Shown here one piece after another: positions 7,208-15,784 of a stretch of DNA of 26,963 bases. The stretch's first letter is position 1; each line of letters starts with the position of its first letter. The translations under genes were made by a program, and so were the position numbers. The stretch spans positions 1 to 26,963 of the forward strand of contig WFYM01000201.1 in assembly GCA_015490115.1 (NCBI GenBank). Direction: 5' to 3'. The notes under the pieces were generated by a model. That model was not told where the DNA came from, made no database searches, and saw only the letters and a program-made list of their open reading frames with translations. The stretch comes from Aquificaceae bacterium. Lineage in GTDB: Bacteria > Aquificota > Aquificia > Aquificales > Aquificaceae.

Positions 7208-8211
7208 CTACATACAAAGACGCGGGAGTCGACTTAGAAAGAGCTGAGAGACTCGTCGAATACATAAGGTCGAAAGTTAAGAAGGCATTTTCCGGCAGGC
7301 TCGTTACGGAATTTGGCGGTTTCGCCACAGGCATGGAGCTTAAAGGCTACAGGGAGCCTGTCGTTATAGCTTCGACGGACGGTGTGGGAACTAAGCTGAA
7401 GCTGGCTCAGGAGATGGGTGTCCACAAAGGTGTGGGGAAGGATCTCGTCGCCATGAACGTGAACGACGTTTTAGCTACGGGTGCAAAACCCCTCCTCTTC
7501 CTCGACTACATAGCTACGGGAAAGATAGAGGAAAAGGTCCTCAAGGAGTTCATAGACGGTGTTGTGGAAGCTTGTGAAGAAGCTGACGTTGTCCTCGCGG
7601 GGGGTGAGACAGCTGAGATGCCGGGCTTTTACCCGGAAGGAGTCTACGACGTTTCCGGCTTTTGCGTCGGTGTTTGCGAGAAGGGTGAGCTGATAACGGG
7701 GAAGGAGGTAAGCCCCGGAGACGTCCTCTTGGGCATAAAGTCTTCGGGCTTTCACAGTAACGGATACTCACTAATAAGGAAAGTTTTAAAGGAAAAGGGT
7801 GTGAGCTTGGAAGACCCATTCCCCGGTCACTCCCTCACCGTTGGTGAGGTCCTCCTCACCCCGACGAGGATATACACAAAGGAGGTCCTTTCGCTGAAGG
7901 AGAAGGTGAAGCTGAAGGCGATAGCCCACATAACCGGTGGAGGGATACCGGGGAACCTCGTGAGGGTCCTCCCCGAAGGTGTGAGGGCTGTGGTGGAGAA
8001 GTCCTCTATACCCGAGAACCCGATCTTTGACTGGATAAGGGAACTCGGGAAGGTCCCAGAAGAGGAGATGTTCAGGACCTTCAACATGGGGGTGGGTATG
8101 GTCTTGGTTGTTTCCGAGGAGGATAAAGAGAAGGCACTGGAACTCCTCGGAAAAGAGGGTTTCGTCTGCGGTCATATAGAGAAAGGTCCGAGGGAGGTCA
8201 AGATAGTCTGA
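7204..8211 (+). CDS. purM: Phosphoribosylformylglycinamidine cyclo-ligase (AIR synthetase)
   Basis: 335 residues, the usual length. It catalyses ATP-dependent closure of FGAM to AIR, the fifth step of de novo purine synthesis, in the cytoplasm. Signatures in order: STDGVGTKLKLA (57-68), KDLVAMNVNDVLATGAKPL with the substrate and ATP-site Asp residues, GGETAEMPGFY, GIKSSGFHSNGYSLIRK, HITGGGIPGNLVRVLP and TFNMGVGMVLVV. The start codon is TTG, overlapping the thpR stop (TTGA) and supported by a strong Shine-Dalgarno sequence. It is the last gene of the plus-strand run and abuts the opposing gene with no spacer and no visible terminator. No other pur genes are nearby. Confidence 0.97.
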   Translation: MTTYKDAGVDLERAERLVEYIRSKVKKAFSGRLVTEFGGFATGMELKGYREPVVIASTDGVGTKLKLAQEMGVHKGVGKDLVAMNVNDVLATGAKPLLFLDYIATGKIEEKVLKEFIDGVVEACEEADVVLAGGETAEMPGFYPEGVYDVSGFCVGVCEKGELITGKEVSPGDVLLGIKSSGFHSNGYSLIRKVLKEKGVSLEDPFPGHSLTVGEVLLTPTRIYTKEVLSLKEKVKLKAIAHITGGGIPGNLVRVLPEGVRAVVEKSSIPENPIFDWIRELGKVPEEEMFRTFNMGVGMVLVVSEEDKEKALELLGKEGFVCGHIEKGPREVKIV

Positions 8212-8727
8212 TCACCTGCACCTTTCGAAGTTTATGGTCTCGATCCCTATCAGGTGGGCGTATTGGAGCTGGGTTCCTGTCAGCATCTTTATGACCGCCT
8301 TCTCGTCGTTTGGGTCCTCTATACCTATGTTCAGCACCTCCCTCCTGCTCCCGCTCACCCATATCCTGCAAACGGGAGCGTCTATGTTTTTCATTTCTCT
8401 CATGAGGAGCTTTGGGAAAACTCCCCTCTTGACGTACAGGAGCTTGTCGTAGGTGTCGGAGACCTTCCTGAACATCCTGTAGAGCTTTCCGAACCTCTCC
8501 TCGTTGTATTCCATATACTTCTCCTTAAGGATGTGGAGCGGATAGCCGTATGAGTTCAGCTCGTCCACTATCTTCACCGTAGGACCACCCCTTTGGGCTT
8601 CCCTGTCGAGTTCGTCGAGGCGCCTGCTCACCTTCTCAACGTATTCGAGGTCCCTCGAGAACTCCGCCTCCGTTATCTCACCAGCCAGGACGAAGCTAAA
8701 GACCAAAATTAAAAGGAACACCATCAC
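8212..8727 (-). CDS. Small secreted helical protein of unknown function
   Basis: 171 residues from GTG 8727, or 170 from ATG 8724; the upstream glycosyltransferase stop overlaps both. A signal peptide covers about residues 1-15 (MVFLLILVFSFVLAG). The mature part is mostly charged helix up to residue 115 (DLEYVEKVSRRLDELDREAQ and EERFGKLYRMFRKVSDTYDK), followed by a short, probably beta-containing tail. It has exactly two cysteines, C120 and the penultimate C170, which could form a disulfide. I recognise no family. It is the last gene of the radical SAM-mutS-GT4 run, and its stop abuts that of purM. Confidence 0.7.
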   Translation of the reverse strand: MMVFLLILVFSFVLAGEITEAEFSRDLEYVEKVSRRLDELDREAQRGGPTVKIVDELNSYGYPLHILKEKYMEYNEERFGKLYRMFRKVSDTYDKLLYVKRGVFPKLLMREMKNIDAPVCRIWVSGSRREVLNIGIEDPNDEKAVIKMLTGTQLQYAHLIGIETINFERCR

Positions 8728-9812
8728 TTATATAATAATCCCTCGTAGACCCTCTCGTGTTCCTCGATGAACCTCTCCATCCTGAACATCTCGGCCCTCT
8801 TCCTCGCCCTCTCCGAGAGGGAACTCGAAAGAGTATCGTCCCTCAAGAGGCGGACTATAGCCTTTGCCACCTCTTCAACTTCCTCCTCGCAGAGCATACC
8901 ACCCTCCCCCACAACTTCGGGGGCGGAACCCTTTTTGAGGGCTACAACCGGAGTTCCGCAAGCCATAGCTTCGGCAAAGACGAGTCCGAAGGTCTCCGTC
9001 TTGGAAGGCAAGAACAAAAGGGAGGAACTCGCGTATATATCCGGCAGTTTTTCCCTTTCGACCCTACCGAGGAACTTGACTTCGAGTCCGATCCTCTTCG
9101 CGTATTTTTCGAGCTTCTTTCTCTCCGGTCCATCCCCTACGACCGTATACTGAACCTCCACCCTCCTTTGGACCTCAGCCATCACCCTGAAGGCGAACTT
9201 GAGGTTTTTCTCAGGTGCGAGCCTGCAAACGGTCACCACTCTCTTTTCCTTCTTGCTTGACACCTCCCTGAAGAAGTAGTCGGGGACCCCCGGGTATATC
9301 ACCCTCGCAGGGACCTTCCTGCTCAAAAACCTGCTGTACGTTCTCCTCTGGTATTCGGAGATGAAGAGGGTAGCATTCGTTTGCCTCTGCATGAAGCCGA
9401 CGAGGGCTTTAGCTATACCTCCCCTGTCTATCCTTATGCTGTATTGGGAGAGGTGCTTCGGGTCTATGTATATTGAGCCGACTACCTTCTTCCTCGTAGC
9501 CCTTCCTACCATAACCGCTAAGAGACCCGCCGTGAAGGGTTCGTGGAAGTGGATGATGTCCGGATCGAACTCTTTTAATCTCTTTACGAGAGATACGCTC
9601 GGGAACACCATCTCCGCCTTATCGTAAAAGGGAACCCTCAGGCTGGGCAAGCTGAGGACGTTGAAATCTTTTGAGGCTTCGTCGAGGAGCTGACCGGTAA
9701 CTACGAGGACCTCATGACCCCTCTCCTTCAGCCCCTTTGCAAGATCTACTACTATCTTCGTCCCTCCCCCCATATCTTTTCTGAAGTTGTCGGTAAAGAG
9801 GGCTACCCTCAT
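8724..9812 (-). CDS. GT4-family (GT-B fold) glycosyltransferase
   Basis: 362 residues. The N-terminal acceptor domain has GGGTKIVVDLAKGLKERGHE, HFHEPF (89-93) and IYPGVPDYF. The C-terminal nucleotide-sugar domain has VCRLAPEKNLKFAF, VVGDGPERKKLEKY, FLGRVEREKLPDIYASSSLL and the retaining-GT4 E-x7-E motif SKTETFGLVFAEAMACGTPV (E273, E281). The overall pattern resembles PimB/MgtA/SqdX-type enzymes that glycosylate lipids, so a membrane glycolipid acceptor is plausible but unproven. No membrane helices are seen, so it acts in the cytoplasm or at the inner face of the membrane. Its start overlaps the mutS stop (ATGA), an odd pairing of envelope and repair genes. Confidence 0.92.
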   Translation of the reverse strand: MRVALFTDNFRKDMGGGTKIVVDLAKGLKERGHEVLVVTGQLLDEASKDFNVLSLPSLRVPFYDKAEMVFPSVSLVKRLKEFDPDIIHFHEPFTAGLLAVMVGRATRKKVVGSIYIDPKHLSQYSIRIDRGGIAKALVGFMQRQTNATLFISEYQRRTYSRFLSRKVPARVIYPGVPDYFFREVSSKKEKRVVTVCRLAPEKNLKFAFRVMAEVQRRVEVQYTVVGDGPERKKLEKYAKRIGLEVKFLGRVEREKLPDIYASSSLLFLPSKTETFGLVFAEAMACGTPVVALKKGSAPEVVGEGGMLCEEEVEEVAKAIVRLLRDDTLSSSLSERARKRAEMFRMERFIEEHERVYEGLLYK

Positions 9813-12361
9813 CCCCTCTCCCTTATCTTCGAAAGTGCTTCCTTTATCTCCGCGAGCTTCACGAGGGCTTGGAGGGGAGTTGTGTTGGCGATGTCGATCT
9901 CCTCGAGCATCCTGAGGACAGCCTCCATCTCCCTCTCCCTTATCTTCTCCTCCGACCTCCTCAGCGTCTCTTCGAGAACGGGTATGTCTTTGCTTTCCAA
10001 GCTCATCAAGATCTCCTTCGCCCTCGACGTTACCTCCTCGGGAACTCCCGCCATCCTCGCCACCTCTATACCGAAGCTTCCCCTCGCCCTTCCCCTCTCG
10101 AGCGTGTATAGGAACGTCACCTTCCCGCCTTCTTCCGCTACAGCCATGTGGTAGTTGACGACTCCGGGAACCTTTCCTTCGAGGTCCGTGAGTTCGAGGA
10201 AGTGGGTGGCGACGAGGGTTCTTGCCTTTAGCTTCTTCGCTATATGCTCTATGAGGGCTTTGGATATTGCTATGCCGTCGTAGGTCGAGGTTCCCCTCCC
10301 CACCTCGTCGAGGATTATGAGGCTCCTCTCCGTTGCGTTCGAGAGGATGTTCGCTACCTCGAGCATCTCGTTCATGAAGGTGGAAACCCCGAGGGCGAGG
10401 AGGTCTCCCGATCCTATCCTCGTGAATATGGCGTCGACAACACCTATGCGGGCTTTCTTAGCAGGGACGAAGCTACCCATGTGGGCGAGAAGGACTATGA
10501 GGGCTACCTGCCTTATGTAGCTCGACTTCCCAGCCATGTTCGGACCCGTTATTATCAGGACCCTTGAACCTTCGTCCATCCTCGTGTCGTTCGGGACGTA
10601 GTTTTTTATAAAGCTCTCTATGACCGGGTGCCTCCCCTCCTCTATCGTTATCTCCGTGCCTTCGTGGACCTCGGGCTTCGTCCAACCTTTAGAGTCCGCC
10701 ACCTCAGCGAGGGACTGGATGTAGTCGACCTCACCTACTACTTGGGCGTTCCTCCCTATCTTCTCCACGTCGCTCAGGACCTTTTCCCTCAGCCTTACGA
10801 ATATCTCGTATTCGAGGTCGTTCATCCTCGTCTGGGCTGAGAGTATCTTGTCTTCGAGTTCTCTTAGCCTCTCCGTTGTGAACCTCTCCGCGTTCGAGAG
10901 GGTCTGCCTCCTTCTGAAGTATTCGGGGACGTATTTTAGGTTCGGCTTCGTCACCTCTATGTAAAAGCCCATCACCTTGTTGTAGCCTATCTTGAGGCTG
11001 GAAATTCCCGTCTCCTCCCTAAGTTCCTTCTCGTAGTCTTTTAAGACCTTCTCCGCGTTCTCCTTCAAAAACCTCAGCTCGTCGAGGTAGGGGTCGACAC
11101 CCTCCTTTATCAGCCCCCCCTCCTTGAGGTGGACGGGAGGGTCGTCCACGAGGACCCTCTCTATCTCCTCAGCTACGTGGGTGACGTCCTCTAAGGAGAG
11201 GGCGAGGTCTCTCAAAAGCTCCGACTCGAAACTTTTAAGCTCCTCTTCGAGTTCCCTCAGCTTAAATAGTGAGTTCTTGAGGTGGACCATGTCCCTCGGG
11301 GTAGCCATATTGGAGCTTATCTTAGAGACGAGCCTCTCGAGGTCACCCATCCCTCCCAAGATCTCCCTTACGCGTCTCCTCCTTTCCCTCTTTCTTACGA
11401 GCTCCTCGACCGCTGACTGGACCTTCCTGATCCTTTCGACGCTCCTTAGGGGGTTCTGTATGTAAAACCTCAGCCTCCTCCTCCCCATCCCCGTGAGTGT
11501 CCTGTCGAGGACGGAAAGGAGCGTGTGTTCCTTACTTCCTTCCATGCTCTCTATAAGCTCGAGACCCCTCCTCGCCTTCAGGTCTACCCTCACAAAACCT
11601 TCGTCCGTGTAAGGTCTCGGCTTCCTGAGGAAGGGGAGGTATCCCTTCTGGGTGAATTTGACGTATCTGTAGCCCGCCCTCAAGGGAATACCGAACTCCT
11701 CCTCTTCAAAGCCGAAGGCCCTCAAGCTGTATACACCGAAAGCCTCCTCGAGATCTTTCCCTTCTTCGAAGAACTCATCCCCGAGTTCGGTAAGAAAGGC
11801 TCCGAGGACCTTTACTATCTCCTCGGGAACCCTCTCCCCCTTCTTTATAAGGACCTCCCTCACGCTGAACTTGGAGAGAAGGTCGAGGAGGTCCTCTTCC
11901 TTTGTCTTCGCACCTATGAAGTCACCGACGGAGAGGTTTATGTAAGCAACGTAGTAAGTTTTTCCCTTCTTGTAGAGGCAGGCGAGACCTCCCTGCTCCT
12001 TTTCGAAGTAGGTCCCCGGGGTTATTACCCTCACCACCTCCCTCCTCACGAGACCCCTCGCCTTGGAGGGGTCCTCCACCTGCTCGCATATGGCTATCCT
12101 GTATCCCTTCTGGACGAGCCTGTGTATGTAACTGCTCGCCGAATGGTAAGGGACACCGCACATGGGTATCCTCTCCCTCCCTTTCCCAGCCGGTCTCGAG
12201 GTGAGGACGAGGTTCAGCTCCCTCGAACCCACAACCGCGTCCTCGTAAAAGAGTTCATAAAAGTCTCCGAGTCTGAAGAACAAAAGACAGTCCTTATACT
12301 GGCTCTTTAGGCTGTGATACTGGGCGAGCATTGGGGTAAGGTCACCTATCCTCTCCTGCAT
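9809..12361 (-). CDS. mutS: DNA mismatch repair ATPase MutS
   Basis: 850 residues, full length. The N-terminal mismatch-reading motif GDFYE (F34, E36) is present, identifying MutS1 rather than MutS2. The connector, lever (levers and clamp about 260-560) and ATPase domains follow: Walker A TGPNMAGKSSY (about 606-615), the ST/D loop region, Walker B with the signature ILDEVGRGTSTYDGIAISKA, and the H-loop ATHFLELTDL. The C-terminus has the usual helix-turn-helix dimer region and a short extension. It binds mismatches and small loops and recruits MutL. The gene overlaps the upstream radical SAM gene by 20 bases and the downstream GT4 gene by four. No mutL lies in the window. Confidence 0.98.
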   Translation of the reverse strand: MQERIGDLTPMLAQYHSLKSQYKDCLLFFRLGDFYELFYEDAVVGSRELNLVLTSRPAGKGRERIPMCGVPYHSASSYIHRLVQKGYRIAICEQVEDPSKARGLVRREVVRVITPGTYFEKEQGGLACLYKKGKTYYVAYINLSVGDFIGAKTKEEDLLDLLSKFSVREVLIKKGERVPEEIVKVLGAFLTELGDEFFEEGKDLEEAFGVYSLRAFGFEEEEFGIPLRAGYRYVKFTQKGYLPFLRKPRPYTDEGFVRVDLKARRGLELIESMEGSKEHTLLSVLDRTLTGMGRRRLRFYIQNPLRSVERIRKVQSAVEELVRKRERRRRVREILGGMGDLERLVSKISSNMATPRDMVHLKNSLFKLRELEEELKSFESELLRDLALSLEDVTHVAEEIERVLVDDPPVHLKEGGLIKEGVDPYLDELRFLKENAEKVLKDYEKELREETGISSLKIGYNKVMGFYIEVTKPNLKYVPEYFRRRQTLSNAERFTTERLRELEDKILSAQTRMNDLEYEIFVRLREKVLSDVEKIGRNAQVVGEVDYIQSLAEVADSKGWTKPEVHEGTEITIEEGRHPVIESFIKNYVPNDTRMDEGSRVLIITGPNMAGKSSYIRQVALIVLLAHMGSFVPAKKARIGVVDAIFTRIGSGDLLALGVSTFMNEMLEVANILSNATERSLIILDEVGRGTSTYDGIAISKALIEHIAKKLKARTLVATHFLELTDLEGKVPGVVNYHMAVAEEGGKVTFLYTLERGRARGSFGIEVARMAGVPEEVTSRAKEILMSLESKDIPVLEETLRRSEEKIREREMEAVLRMLEEIDIANTTPLQALVKLAEIKEALSKIRERG

Positions 12362-13436
12362 GCCCGTAATACCTTCCCATCAGGGTGACGTATCTTAAGA
12401 TCTTGTTGAGGTTCCTTATGCCTTTTAAGTCTTCGGGCTTCCTTATTGCGGACCTTAGCCTCCTCTTTATTATCTCCCTTGCAGTCCTCTTCCCAATACC
12501 GGGTATCCTTATGAGAAGTTCGTAGTCAGCCCTGTTGATCTCCACCGGAAACAGGTGGGGATTTCTGTCCGCCCAAGCTTCCTTCGGGTCTTTGTCGAGC
12601 CTCAGGAAATCTTCGCTTCCGAGGAGTTCCTCCGCGGAGAAGCCGCACTCCCTTATGAGGTAGTCAGCCTGATACAGCCTCACCTCCCTCTCCTTAGGGC
12701 ATGGTGGTAAGTTCTCCATGGGAGTTCCCTTAACAGGTCTGAAGGGGCTGTAGTAGACCCTCTTTACACCGAGACGTCTATATAAAAACTCGGCGAGCTT
12801 GAGGAGTTCCCTGTCCGTATCTTTTCCGGCTCCGACCATAACCTGAGTCGTCTGGTCCTTCCCCGGAAATCTCTCTACCAACTTGCTGATCTCCCTTATC
12901 TTCGGGATTATATCCTCTTTCAAGCTCTTCCCTCTCGCTATGGACCTCAGGTGGTTTTCTGTCGGAGCCTCCACGTTAACGGAGACCCTGTCCGAGAGCT
13001 TCACAGCCTCTTCCACCGTCTGGAGGCTAGCCCCGGGCATCACCTTCAGGTGGACGTAGCCCTCGTATCCGTATTTTTTCCTGAGTATCGAGACCGTTTC
13101 TATCATCTTCTCCATGGTTATCTCCGGACTGAGGAATATACCGGAGGAGAGGAAGAGACCCCTGACCTTCCCCTTCCTGTAAAGCTCGTAAAAGCCCCTC
13201 GCGAGGTCCTCTGGTTCTACGTATATTCTCGGCGTCTTTTCTCTGTCCCTCCTGAAGACGCAGTAGTCGCAGTTCTTCTCGCAGTAAGTAGCCTGAAGGA
13301 CCTTGAGGAGGGGAACTTTACCCTTCCCGGACTTGGCTTCGTAGATGCAAGATTCGAGGTCGGGTTCCCTCTCCCTTTCGAAGCTTGCGAGCTTGGAGAG
13401 GAGCCTGATCTTCCGTTCGGTGCTGAGATCCCTCAT
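12342..13436 (-). CDS. Radical SAM protein with C-terminal helix-hairpin-helix (DNA modification/repair-linked family)
   Basis: 364 residues. The radical SAM cluster motif C-x3-C-x2-C is at QATYCEKNCDYCVF (C52, C56, C59). TIM-barrel features follow, with GLFLSSGIFLSPEITMEKM, VHLKVMPGAS, VSVNVEAPTENHL and TTQVMVGAGKDTDREL. At the C-terminus, NPHLFPVEINRADYELLIRI leads into the helix-hairpin-helix PGIGKRTAREII (about 308-322), a non-specific DNA-binding element. This layout matches the putative DNA modification/repair radical SAM proteins that are often encoded beside a uracil-DNA-glycosylase-like gene. No such partner is seen here; the coupled gene is mutS (20-base overlap). The chemistry is unknown. 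The ATG has no Shine-Dalgarno sequence and follows a TATAAT box closely. Confidence 0.9.
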   Translation of the reverse strand: MRDLSTERKIRLLSKLASFEREREPDLESCIYEAKSGKGKVPLLKVLQATYCEKNCDYCVFRRDREKTPRIYVEPEDLARGFYELYRKGKVRGLFLSSGIFLSPEITMEKMIETVSILRKKYGYEGYVHLKVMPGASLQTVEEAVKLSDRVSVNVEAPTENHLRSIARGKSLKEDIIPKIREISKLVERFPGKDQTTQVMVGAGKDTDRELLKLAEFLYRRLGVKRVYYSPFRPVKGTPMENLPPCPKEREVRLYQADYLIRECGFSAEELLGSEDFLRLDKDPKEAWADRNPHLFPVEINRADYELLIRIPGIGKRTAREIIKRRLRSAIRKPEDLKGIRNLNKILRYVTLMGRYYGHAGEDR

Positions 13437-13465
13437 GTTTTAGCTCTATTATAAAATTGTAAAGA
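13437..13465. promoter_or_regulatory. Divergent promoter region, radical SAM-mutS operon and pheA
   Basis: Only 29 bases separate the two start codons. On the minus strand a perfect TATAAT (13453-13448) lies 11 bases from the radical SAM ATG. On the plus strand TATAAA (13450-13455, overlapping it) lies ten bases from the pheA GTG. Both would give almost leaderless transcripts. Clear -35 boxes are not seen. Confidence 0.45.
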
Positions 13466-14554
13466 GTGAGGGAGATAGACCGCTTGAGAGAGGAGATAGA
13501 CAGGATAGACGAGGAGATCCTGAGGCTCCTTACCGAGAGGGCGAGGATAGCGAGGAAGATAGGGGAGATCAAAAAAAGGAACGGTCTCGACGTCCACGTT
13601 CCGGAAAGGGAGAGGGCTATCTTCGAGAAAATCTTGAAGTTGAATAAAGAAAAGTTCGGGGAGGTGTTCCCTACGGACGCCCTCCTCCACATATACAGGG
13701 AGATAATGTCCGCATGTCTCTCCCTCGAAAAGCCCCTCAAGATAGCCTACCTCGGACCGAAGGCTACCTTCACCCACCAAGCAGCCCTTGAGTTCTTCGG
13801 GTTCTCAGCTCAATACATACCCTGCACAACTATAAGGGACGTCTTCGTTGAAGTGGAGTCGAGGAGGTGCGACTACGGTGTGGTTCCCGTCGAGAACACG
13901 ATAGAGGGTGTTGTCAACTACACCTTAGACATGTTCCTCGAGAGCGAGCTTAAGATCTCGGGCGAAGTGGTGATACCCATAAACCTCCACCTCCTCTCGA
14001 CGGCTGAAAAGCTCGAGGAGGTAAAAAAAGTTTACTCCCACAAAGTAGCCATAGGTCAGTGCAGGTCTTGGATAGAGAAGAACCTGAGGCACGCCCAGAT
14101 AATAGAGACCGAAAGCACAGCCAAAGCTTGCGAGATAGCCCTCGAAGAAGAAGGGGCGGGAGCTATAGCGAGCGAGGTTGCGAGCTACACTTACCACCTT
14201 AACGTCCTCGCGAGGAACATTCAAGACGCTACAGACAACTATACGAGGTTCCTCGTCATAGCGAGGAAGGACATGGGACCTACCGGAAAGGACAAGACGA
14301 GCTTAATATTCGCAGTGAAGGATGAGCCGGGCGCCCTCTATAGAGCTTTGGAAGCCTTTTCTAAGAGAGGTGTGAACCTGACGAAGATAGAGTCGAGACC
14401 CTCGAGGAGAAAAGCTTGGGACTACGTCTTCTTCGTAGACCTCGAGGGACACAAGGAGGAGCCTAAGGTAAGGGAGGCTCTCGAAGACCTGAAGGGAAGG
14501 ACCCTCATGGTGAAGATATTGGGTTCATACCCTAAGGCTCTACTCAGCGAGTGA
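13466..14554 (+). CDS. pheA: Chorismate mutase / prephenate dehydratase bifunctional enzyme (P-protein)
   Basis: 362 residues in three parts. An AroQ chorismate mutase helix bundle (about 1-85: LREEIDRIDEEILRLLTERA) comes first. Prephenate dehydratase (about 92-270) follows, with AYLGPKATFTHQAALEFFG, YGVVPVENTIEGVVNYTLD, the ESTAKACEIA segment and the catalytic NYTRFLVIAR. A regulatory ACT domain (about 278-355) has DEPGALYRALEAFSKRGVNL and the Phe-binding ESRPSRR (309-315). It converts chorismate to phenylpyruvate, the route to phenylalanine, and the ACT domain predicts feedback inhibition by Phe. The start used is GTG 13466. TTG 13484 is an alternative, since GAGGGAG (13468-13474) lies nine bases ahead of it; the protein would lose six residues. 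The 3' end overlaps the opposing tolC gene by 15 bases. Confidence 0.96.
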   Translation: MREIDRLREEIDRIDEEILRLLTERARIARKIGEIKKRNGLDVHVPERERAIFEKILKLNKEKFGEVFPTDALLHIYREIMSACLSLEKPLKIAYLGPKATFTHQAALEFFGFSAQYIPCTTIRDVFVEVESRRCDYGVVPVENTIEGVVNYTLDMFLESELKISGEVVIPINLHLLSTAEKLEEVKKVYSHKVAIGQCRSWIEKNLRHAQIIETESTAKACEIALEEEGAGAIASEVASYTYHLNVLARNIQDATDNYTRFLVIARKDMGPTGKDKTSLIFAVKDEPGALYRALEAFSKRGVNLTKIESRPSRRKAWDYVFFVDLEGHKEEPKVREALEDLKGRTLMVKILGSYPKALLSE

Positions 14555-15784
14555 GTAAAGACCGAGGAGCCTCTTTATCTCAACTACGACCAGGTTGTAG
14601 TTGTATACGGCGTGAAGGTAAGAGAGCTTGGCTGTTTCGTAACTCCTCCTTGCTTCTAAGAGTTCCACCTGAGTCCCCACACCCTCCTTATACCTCTCCG
14701 TTGCGAACCTGAGGGACTCTTCGGAAGCTGAGAGAGTATCCCTCCTCGCTTTTACCTCCTCCTCCGCGCTCCTCAGCTGAAGAAGTAAGGACTCGAGGTC
14801 GCTCCTCAGCTTCCTCTTGGCGAAGCTAAGCTCCTCTTTTGCTTTGAGGACTTCGAGCTTGCTCTGGTTTATGCGGGCGCTCCTTTTGAAGCCGTCGAAT
14901 ATCAGAAAGTCGAGCTTGAGACCGAGGTTGTATCCGTGCCTTGTAGCTTCCACGAGCCTCCCCTCTTCGAAGTCTATGATGTTCTCGAAGTTGTAGTTTG
15001 CGAAGAAGGAAACCTTCGGGAAGTATTCAGCTTTTTCCACTTCGACCTCCTCCTCCCTCAGCTGGAGGGTCTTTTTGAGGACCTGAAGGTGGGGGCTTCT
15101 TTCTATGAACTTTTCCAAGTCCTTTACTTTAAAGCTCACCTTTTCGAACCTCCCTTCAGGCTCCACATCTTCGGTGATGCCGAGGAGTATCTTCAGGGAG
15201 TTCAAAGCTGTCCTGTATTCCCCTTCAGCTCTTATGAGGTCCGCCCTCGCCTGCCTCAGCTCAGCCCTCGCCCTTAAGAACTCGAACCTCGGGACTATGC
15301 CGGATCTGAACTTCTCCTCAACAACCTTAAAATAGTTCTCCCAGTAATTCATGGACTCCCTCTTTTCCTTCAGGATCTCCCTCTTCAGGAGGACTGTCCA
15401 GAAGGCTCTCTCCACCTCGGCGAGGACGTTCACCTTAACCTCTTTGAGGAGCAGTGTCTGAAGCTCCCTGCTCTTTTTGGCTACCTTCAGCGCTGCCCAG
15501 AGGGTCCTGTCGAAGAGGGGCTGGCTCAGGTTCAGGTTCAGGAAGTATTTGTTTTCAGGAACGAAGGCGGAAATATAGTTGGGGTCCCATTTTGTAAACC
15601 TTCCGGAAAAGCGGAGGGTTGGAAATAGGCTTCCCCTCACTTCCCTTATCCTCTGCTCCAGCTTTTTGAGGTCCGCCTCGGACTTTATGACCTCCAAGTT
15701 GTTCTTGAGGGCGAGTAGCTTAGCCTCCTCGAGTGTGAGGGAAAAGCCAAAGGAAAAAGCCACAAAAAAAACTACCCACCTCAT
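14540..15784 (-). CDS. TolC-family outer-membrane channel of an RND efflux system
   Basis: 414 residues with a signal peptide (MRWVVFFVAFSFGFS) and mature start LTLEEAKLLALKNNLEVIKS. Two OEP repeats are visible. The first has LNLSQPLFDRTLWAALKVAKKS, the classic strand plus helix of TolC proteins. The second has LGLKLDFLIFDGFKRSARIN and the closing YKEGVGTQVELLEARRSYET. It should form the outer-membrane tunnel for the adaptor encoded upstream, with which it shares an ATGA overlap. The 3' end runs 15 bases into the end of pheA on the other strand. It is a distinct paralogue of the TolC protein encoded at 1520-2698. Confidence 0.9.
   Translation of the reverse strand: MRWVVFFVAFSFGFSLTLEEAKLLALKNNLEVIKSEADLKKLEQRIREVRGSLFPTLRFSGRFTKWDPNYISAFVPENKYFLNLNLSQPLFDRTLWAALKVAKKSRELQTLLLKEVKVNVLAEVERAFWTVLLKREILKEKRESMNYWENYFKVVEEKFRSGIVPRFEFLRARAELRQARADLIRAEGEYRTALNSLKILLGITEDVEPEGRFEKVSFKVKDLEKFIERSPHLQVLKKTLQLREEEVEVEKAEYFPKVSFFANYNFENIIDFEEGRLVEATRHGYNLGLKLDFLIFDGFKRSARINQSKLEVLKAKEELSFAKRKLRSDLESLLLQLRSAEEEVKARRDTLSASEESLRFATERYKEGVGTQVELLEARRSYETAKLSYLHAVYNYNLVVVEIKRLLGLYSLAE

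Noticed and set aside
11525..12310. Long open frame (261 codons) on the plus strand inside mutS
   Set aside because: It is antisense to a fully conserved mutS region. The composition (many Pro, Leu, Tyr, His) is what the reverse of Arg/Glu/Lys-rich codons gives, and no domain is recognisable.
13318..13740. Two overlapping minus-strand frames across the pheA start
   Set aside because: They cover the promoter gap and the conserved AroQ region of pheA, and the translation has no recognisable motif.
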